In this document: one piece after another, positions 58,535 to 64,000 of the stretch
How positions within the stretch are numbered: the stretch's first letter is position 1
Layout: the number at the start of each line of letters is the position of its first letter
NCBI GenBank assembly: GCA_028564925.1
Contig: CM053026.1
Coordinates: 605,199,616-605,263,615 of the forward strand
Length of the DNA stretch: 64,000 bases
Direction: 5' to 3'
From: Lithobates sylvaticus
Taxonomy: Eukaryota > Chordata > Amphibia > Anura > Ranidae
Program-made: the position numbers and the translations under genes
The notes under the pieces: model-generated
Database searches by the model: none
What the model saw: only the letters and a program-made list of their open reading frames with translations
Told to the model about the DNA's origin: nothing

Positions 58535-59630
58535 CTATGAGGAGTAGGGACGAGCCAAACACCCCTGGGTTCGGTTCGCACCAGAACCCGCGAACTGACC
58601 TAAAGTTCGTGCGAACATAAGAACCCTATTAGTTACAATGGATGCGAACGTTCAAAATCAAAAGTGCTAATTTTAAAGGCTAATATGCATGTTATTGTCA
58701 TAAAAAGTGTTTGGGGACCTGGGTCCTGCCCCAGGGGACATGTATCAATGCAAATTTTTTTTTTTTTAAAACGGACGTTTTTTCAGGAGCAGTGATTTTA
58801 ATAATGCTTAAAGTGAAACAATAAAAGTGTAATATTCCTTTAAATTTCGTACCTGGGGGGTGTCTATAGTATGCCTGTGAAGGGGCGCATGTTTCCTGTG
58901 CTTAGAACTGTCCCTGCACAAAGTGTCATTTTTGCAGGAAAAAAAGCTATTTAAAATCACTCGCGGCTAATGAATTGACGGCTCCCGTAACACAGAGAAC
59001 AGTCATTCATTGAAAGTCATTGATAAAAAAAAAGTCATTGATTAAAAAAATAAAGTGTGGGGGTCCCCCCAAATTCAATAACCAGGCCCTTCAGGTCTGC
59101 TATGGATATTAAGGGGAACCCCAGCCAAAAAAAATAAAAAAATGGCGTGGGGTCCCCCTCAAAATCCATACCAGACCCTTGAGGTCTGGGATGGATTTTA
59201 AGGGGAACCCCGGCCAAAAAAACAAACAAAAATGGCGTGGGGTCCCCCTCAAAATCCATACCAGACCCTTATCTGAGCACGCAACCTGGCAGGCCGCAGG
59301 AAAAGAGGGGGGGACGAGAGCGGCCCCCCTCCCTCCTGAACTGTACCAGGCCACATGCCCTCAACATTGGGAGGGTGCTTTGGGTCCCCCCCAAAGCACC
59401 TTGTCCCCATGTTGATGAGGACAAGGGCCTCATCCCCACAACCCTGGCCATTGGTTGTGGGGGTCTGCGGGCGGAGCTTATCGGAATCTGGAAGCCCCCT
59501 TTAACAAGGGGACCCCCAGATCCCGGCCCCCCTGTGTGAAATGGTAAGGGGGTACAAAAGTACCCCTACCATTTCACCAAAAAAGTGTCAAAAATTGTAA
59601 AAATTACAGGAGACAGTCTTTGACAATTCC

Positions 59631-59636
59631 TTTATT
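59631..59636 (-). terminator. AATAAA signal, left palindrome arm
   Basis: TTTATT on + (AATAAA on -), about 240 bp downstream of the left TATA box and placed symmetrically to 60238-60243. Confidence 0.5.
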
Positions 59637-59872
59637 AAAATCTTCTTTCTTCTGGTCTTCCTTCTTCCTTTCTTCATCCTTTAGTTTCTTCATCTTCTCC
59701 TTCCGGCATCTTCTTCCATCTTCTTCTTCCATCATCTTCTTCCTCCGATCCGCTTCTTCTTGCTCTGGTCTTCTCGTCCGGCATCTTCTTCCATGGCGTC
59801 GGTGTCTCTTCTGGGCCGCTCCGCGCAATGGGAGGCTCCCGCTGTGTGAGGCTTTGCTGTGTCTGAGAGGCC

Positions 59873-59879
59873 TTTTATA
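59873..59879 (-). promoter_or_regulatory. TATA box, left palindrome arm
   Basis: TATAAAA on the - strand, in CCGTTATAAAAGGCC, directed outward to the left. Its mirror is at 60006-60012. Confidence 0.6.
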
Positions 59880-59916
59880 ACGGAGGGCGAGGCCACCTGG
59901 TGACCTCCGCCCCCTC

Positions 59917-59924
59917 TGACGTCA
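59917..59924. promoter_or_regulatory. CRE-like TGACGTCA near palindrome centre
   Basis: A full CRE palindrome lies between the two divergent TATA boxes. The mirror site (59950-59957) reads TGACGTCC, one base off. The function is inferred from motif and position. Confidence 0.45.
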
Positions 59925-60005
59925 TGGGGAAGACCATAGGGAATTCCCCATGACGTCCCCTGTGCGTCAGAGGGGGCGGGGTTACCAGGTGGCCCCGCCC
60001 TCCGT

Positions 60006-60012
60006 TATAAAA
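60006..60012 (+). promoter_or_regulatory. TATA box, right palindrome arm
   Basis: TATAAAA in CCGTTATAAAAGACC, directed outward to the right, 126 bp from its mirror. Confidence 0.6.
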
Positions 60013-60237
60013 GACCTGTCAGACGCAGCGAAGCCTCACACAGCGGGAGCCTCCCATTGCGCGGAGCGGCCCAGAAGAGACACAGACGCCGTGGAAGAAG
60101 ATGCCGGACAAGAAGACCAGAGCAAAAAGAAGCGGATCGGAGGAAGAGGATGATGGAAGAAGAAGATGGAAGAAGATGCCAGAAGGAGAAGATGAAGAAA
60201 CCGAAGGAAGAAGGAAGACCAGAAGAAAGAAGATTTT

Positions 60238-60243
60238 AATAAA
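60238..60243 (+). terminator. AATAAA signal, right palindrome arm
   Basis: AATAAA in TTTTAATAAAGGAATTG, about 230 bp downstream of the right TATA box. A T-rich stretch follows at 60269-60300. Confidence 0.5.
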
Positions 60244-61362
60244 GGAATTGTCAAAGACCGTCTCCTGTCTTTTTTACCATTTTTGACACTTTTTTGGTGA
60301 AATGGTAGGGGTACTTTTGTACCCCCTTACCATTTCACACGGGGGGGCGGGATCTGGGGGTCCCCTTGTTAAAGGGGGCTTCCAGATTCCGATAAGCCCC
60401 CCGCCCGCAGACCCCCACAACCAATGGCCAGGGTTGTGGGGAAGAGGCCCTTGTCCTCATCAACATGGGGACAAGGTGCTTTGGGGGCGACCCCAAAGCA
60501 CCCTCCCAATGTTGAGGGCATGTGGCCTGGTACGGTTCAGGAGGGAGGGGGGTCGCTCTCGTCCCCCCTCTTTTCCTGTGGCCTGCCAGGTTGCGTGCTT
60601 GGATAAGGGTCTGGTATGTATTTTGAGGGGGACCCCACGCCATTTTTTTTTTTTTTGGCCGGGGTTTCCCTTAAAATCCATCCCAGACCTCAAGGGTCTG
60701 GTATGGATTTTGAGGGGGACCCCATGCCATTTTTTTTTTTTTTTTTGGCCCGGGTTCCCCTGAAAATCGATAGCAGACCTGAAGGGCCTTTTATCAATGA
60801 CTTTCAATGAATGACTGTTCTCTGTGTTACGGGAGCCGTCAATTCATTAGCCGCGAGTGATTTTAAATAGCTTTTTTTCCTGCAAAAATGACACTTTGTG
60901 CAGGGGACAGTTCTAAGCACAGGAAACATGCGCCCCTTCACAGGCATACTATAGACACCCCCAGATGTGATACTGCAATGCTGTACTAACAGCACGCACA
61001 CACTAATCCCCAGAATCACAGCACATAATGTCAGCAGTCAGCACACTGACACGCCGGAACACAATATACGAGGCCGCCGGCGCAGCGGCCTTTTATAATG
61101 TGGGGCGTGTACTAAACCCCCTGAGCTATAATTGGCCACAGGCATCCTCATTATTGCTCTCCTCGCCGCTGGCTCTATGATTGGCCAAGCATGCGGGTCA
61201 CAGTGCATGCTTGGCCAATCATCAGCCAGCAATGCACTGCGACTGGCGCAGTGCATTGTGGGCCGTTCGCATCACACGAATTTGATGCGAACGGCCCAAA
61301 TAGTTCTGGGCTCGCCGAACGGGCGAAGGCCCGATGACATCGGGCCCATCCCTAATGAGGAG

Positions 61363-61825
61363 TTTCATGTTGATGACAAATGTTTTCACGTGTTTCATGT
61401 CTGTTCAAGCCTGCTTCTTCAGACAGAGTAACAAGATAAGATAAACCAGTGTCCTTAAAATGTACAATGAAGGTGATAATTATACATTTCTTGTTTCCTA
61501 CCCCCTCTGAATATTACTTTCCTGCAAGCCTGCAAGACTGGCATATGGATGTAAAGAACTGAAGGGGAGATGAATCCCCTACCTTGTCAGGCCAGCTGTG
61601 TGATGGTCCCAGAGATGGAGAGCAGAACACTGTAATGAGGGTGGAATTCAAAATGATCAGCAATGAAACAAGGGCATTCACAGTCATTGTAAAACAAAAT
61701 ATAATCAACGCAGTATTGGAAAAACTTAGTTAAAAACGTATATATACTATAGTACAAACAATACTATGCAAATTGATTTATCAATAACCTTCAGCTAGGC
61801 TTATTGTGATTGCTGCCAACACCTA
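61363..61825. other. Intergenic sequence, nothing recognised
   Basis: No inverted ends, tandem structure or coding signal is visible. Confidence 0.5.
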
Positions 61826-62225
61826 TAATGCTGCGCACACATGATCGGAAATTCAGCCAGCAAAAGACAGATGAGAGCTTTTGGTCGGAAAATGCGGAAA
61901 ATGCGACCGTGTGTATGCTCCATCGGACTTTTGCTGGCCGAATTTCAGCCAGCAAAAGATTGAGAGCACGTTTTCAATTTTTCGATCAGAAATTCCGATC
62001 GTCTGTAGCAATTCCGACGCGCAAAATTCCTACGCATGCTCGGAAACAATTCAAACTTAATTTTCTCGGCTCGTCGTAGTGTTGTACGTCACTGCGTTCT
62101 TGACAGTCGAAATTTCAACAAACTTTTGTGTGACCGTGTGTATGCAAGCCAAGTTTGATCGGAATTCCGTCGGAGAAACCATCCAAGATTTTTCACACGG
62201 AAAATCCGCTCGTGTGTATCCACAC
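61826..62225. mobile_element. MITE-like element ('cacacatgatcggaaatt')
   Basis: CGCACACATGATCGGAAATT at the left and CACACGGAAAATCCGCTCGT with GTGTGTATCCACACG at the right form imperfect inverted ends. ACCGTGTGTATGC repeats inside at about 61905 and 62130. Its ends resemble the hairpin at 28975. Confidence 0.6.
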
Positions 62226-62914
62226 GTGACTCTCAGACAAAAAACGAATTAACAAAACTAGTGTAGCGTAGCCAAAATATGATCAAAAACAAAGTCCCAA
62301 TATTGTGAACATGTCACTGTTGTGCAACTCTGGGTGATAGTTTATAAAATTTATTTTTTATATTTTTGTAAACTGACATCATCGGCACACTACAAGGTAA
62401 GTATCTCCTAAACAGTGCACGTTTAGGAGAAATTTACAGTACCTATAGGTAAGCCTTATTATAGGCTTACCTATAGGTACAACTTCCACATTGGGGGTAT
62501 ACAACCACTTTAAGTCATTACTCCAGCTTACTCCAATTCTAATTTTGGATAAAATGGGGTAGGGTTACAAATTCCATTAGCTTTTTTTTACTATATGTGT
62601 TGCCATTGTACCATTTACTTGTTTTAAAACATATGATATTCTCTTTATATTGCTTCCTTTTTGTGAAATTCCTGGTGATCCTGCCTGTTTTCCTATTTCA
62701 GTCTGTCTGTCCTCCAACAGTAATCTTTGTGCTGACTAACCTCCCCATCTACCCCGCTTAACCATTAACTAGAAGGATCAGTGTACTGCTCAGCCTCTTG
62801 CTGACAGACCCCCCGCTGTCTCCGCCCCCAGCTCTAAGCCCCTTCTATAGCTGAGAAGGTCATGTGATCACTTATTAAAGCAAAAAAAGAAGATACTTGT
62901 GTATGTTTTATATC
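62226..62914. other. Intergenic sequence with a MITE end
   Basis: ACCTATAGGTAAGCCTTATT at 62442-62461 faces its inverse AATAGGCTTACCTATAGGT, a short perfect hairpin next to CAACCACTTTAAG that looks like a MITE terminus. The remainder shows nothing I recognise. Confidence 0.45.
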
Positions 62915-64000
62915 TTTTTTTTTTTTTAATTCTTTATTTAATTTAAATCTTATATTTCTTGACAACTTCATATTACAAAAGAAGAATTCATCACATAATC
63001 TTGCTTCACATTTAAACATAATTCAACCCACCCCCCCGACCTTGCTTATCACACATAAAAAAAAAGGTAAACCACCGCCATCACTAAATTCTACCTATTG
63101 CTCCCAACATACTACTCAAGAGGATTTTTAGCTCATAATCTTAAAGTATCTCCAAGAGTTCTTAAAGTCATTCCACTCTGTCCACTTATTCTTCCGATCC
63201 GTTTCTACCTCCCCCCCTCCTCCTTCATATCTGTATTTTCCACTATTTGTATTGCATTAACGCCAAAAATCCAGTGCCGAATAATCGGGCTACAGACTTC
63301 CCGCCATTTTCTCGGAACTAGGTTTTTAGCTTCATTAAGCAGAGTTGGGGTTAATGTTGCTTTATATTGTCTCAATGGGGTCTCTGTCGCATGAAATAGA
63401 CACGTCCAAGGATCTTCTGGGATTACTTCCTTTGTTATCACATATATTAACTCTAAAACTTCTTTCCAGAATTTTCTAATTACAGGGCAATCCCACCAGA
63501 GGTGGGCCATTGTTCCCCTAGTTTTACATCCCCACCAACACTCGGGAGAACTACCCGCCTGAAACCTGCTTAGTATATCCGGGGTAATGTACCACCTAGA
63601 GAGGCATTTAAAATTTATTTCAACTGTTTTTATTGCAAATGCGGAGCTGTGTATAATTTTAAATATTTTTTCAGCCTTCGGTTTACTACACTGAAGACCC
63701 AATTCCTCTTCCCATCTCTTGATGTAAGGAGGTACGTCCATTGCCTCTTGACCTATTACCATTTTGTAAATACGGGATATGTTATTTCTAGTTGTCCCTC
63801 TGATACAGAGTCTTTCCAACTGGGTGTAGTTTTCCCCATGGCGAATTGGCTGAGGGAGGCTCTCTACGAAGCGTTTCAATTGGGCGTACCTCCAAACATC
63901 AATCGACATTAACTCCGTGTTTAAACTAGTGAAACGTGCATATTTTCCCCCTCTTAATTATATCCCTCAATTGTGCCCCATCTTGCTTGATCCAGTTCCC
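62915..64000 (-). mobile_element. L1/Tx1-type LINE, 3' part, runs off the window
   Basis: On the - strand a frame from 63909 to 63205 encodes the C-terminal part of an L1-clade ORF2. Blocks include KCLSRWYITPDILSRF, then SPECWWGCKTRGTMAHLWWD and CPVIRKFW, the conserved RWY-TP and CW-C-GT-HxWW-CP pattern after the reverse transcriptase. A 3' UTR (63204-62928) with an AATAAA-like signal ends in an A-run, seen as T13 at 62915-62927. Coding upstream of 63909 (WIKQDGAQLRDII) lies in another frame, so at least one frameshift is present. The 5' portion lies beyond the window end. Confidence 0.85.

Larger units (their letters stand above)
58960..60890. repeat. Palindrome of about 1.9 kb with mirrored transcription signals
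   Basis: The arms (about 58960-59925 and 59945-60890) are inverse copies centred near 59936. From the centre outward each has TATAAAAG, a Lys/Glu/Arg-rich purine tract (AAGAAGATGCCGGA, GAAGAAGATGGAAGAAGATG), AATAAAGGAATTGTCAAAGA, then GGTAGGGGTACTTTTGTACC, GGGGTCCCCTTGTTAAAGGG and tandem TGGTATGGATTTTGAGGGGG blocks. The arms differ by small indels. Confidence 0.92.
58545..61354 (-). mobile_element. hAT non-autonomous relative of 43877-52603, inverted, palindrome inside
   Basis: The ends are TAGGGACGAGCCAAACACCC and ATCGGGCCCATCCCTA. A perfect 8-bp duplication, ATGAGGAG, flanks it (58537-58544 and 61355-61362). Read on the - strand, its first 270 bp (CATGCTTGGCCAATCA, CGCATCACACGAA) match the left end of the 8.7 kb element, and its last 200 bp (AAAAGTGCTAATTTTAAAGG, CCTGCCCCAGGGGACATGTA) match the right end. 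The transposase and both arrays are replaced by a palindrome. Confidence 0.92.

Noticed and set aside
59604-60286. Lys/Glu/Arg-rich small proteins in each palindrome arm as real genes
   Set aside because: The frames rely on non-ATG starts or are about 20 codons, and the two arms do not keep the same frame. Purine-rich composition explains the residues. The transcription signals are reported separately.
63205-63909. 234-residue open frame as a host gene
   Set aside because: The motif pattern is the C-terminal end of an L1-type ORF2, with an A-tail at its 3' side.

Overview
The window reads as vertebrate nuclear DNA, most likely from a true frog (Ranidae). Two things point there. The first 16.8 kb carry spliced exons of a vertebrate RAPGEF2 orthologue. 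The remainder is a dense pile of hAT, TTAA-target (piggyBac/Kolobok-like), Tc1, DIRS and LINE sequences of the kind I associate with large ranid genomes. The species assignment is an inference; the gene assignment is firm. I see no bacterial-type operon, CRISPR array, rRNA or tRNA.

Region 1 (1-16.8 kb): the last six coding exons of RAPGEF2 (PDZ-GEF1, a Rap GTPase exchange factor) on the + strand, at 1554-1779, 2424-2576, 2871-3090, 6119-6678, 11352-11654 and 15049-15074. A 1.7 kb 3' UTR follows, with tandem AATAAA signals at 16737-16746. Splice sites and codon phases agree throughout. The exons encode the regulatory C-terminal tail: a DSGRGS degron, two PPxY motifs and the terminal PDZ ligand SAV. 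The introns hold MITEs, a degraded DIRS gag fossil and a 2.1 kb hAT element (8540-10637) filled with a G-rich minisatellite.

Region 2 (16.8-42.3 kb): intergenic nested transposons. Three elements begin TTAACCACTT and end with a matching AAG(T/C)GGTTAA (20338-22380, 26199-31297, 37823-41795). The first contains a nested hAT. The second sits inside a broken piggyBac transposase (25170-33600). The third is mostly a 28-bp minisatellite. Also here are DIRS fossils (22935-24115 and 34400-35880), a Tc1 transposase fragment and two further hAT elements.

Region 3 (42.3-64 kb): an 8.7 kb hAT element at 43877-52603 with a perfect 8-bp target duplication. It carries a nearly complete but broken BED-finger transposase, preceded by about 42 copies of a 64-bp unit that each contain a splice-acceptor-like motif. 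A shorter relative at 58545-61354, in the opposite orientation, has the same ends but a roughly 1.9 kb palindrome inside. Each palindrome arm holds a TATA box and, further out, an AATAAA signal. The 8.7 kb element itself lies in a retroposed repeat flanked by 16-bp duplications, which in turn splits an old satellite array. The window ends in the 3' part of an L1/Tx1-type LINE on the - strand.

Only RAPGEF2 is a host gene. The rest shows how autonomous and non-autonomous DNA transposons accumulate, nest and acquire private tandem arrays.
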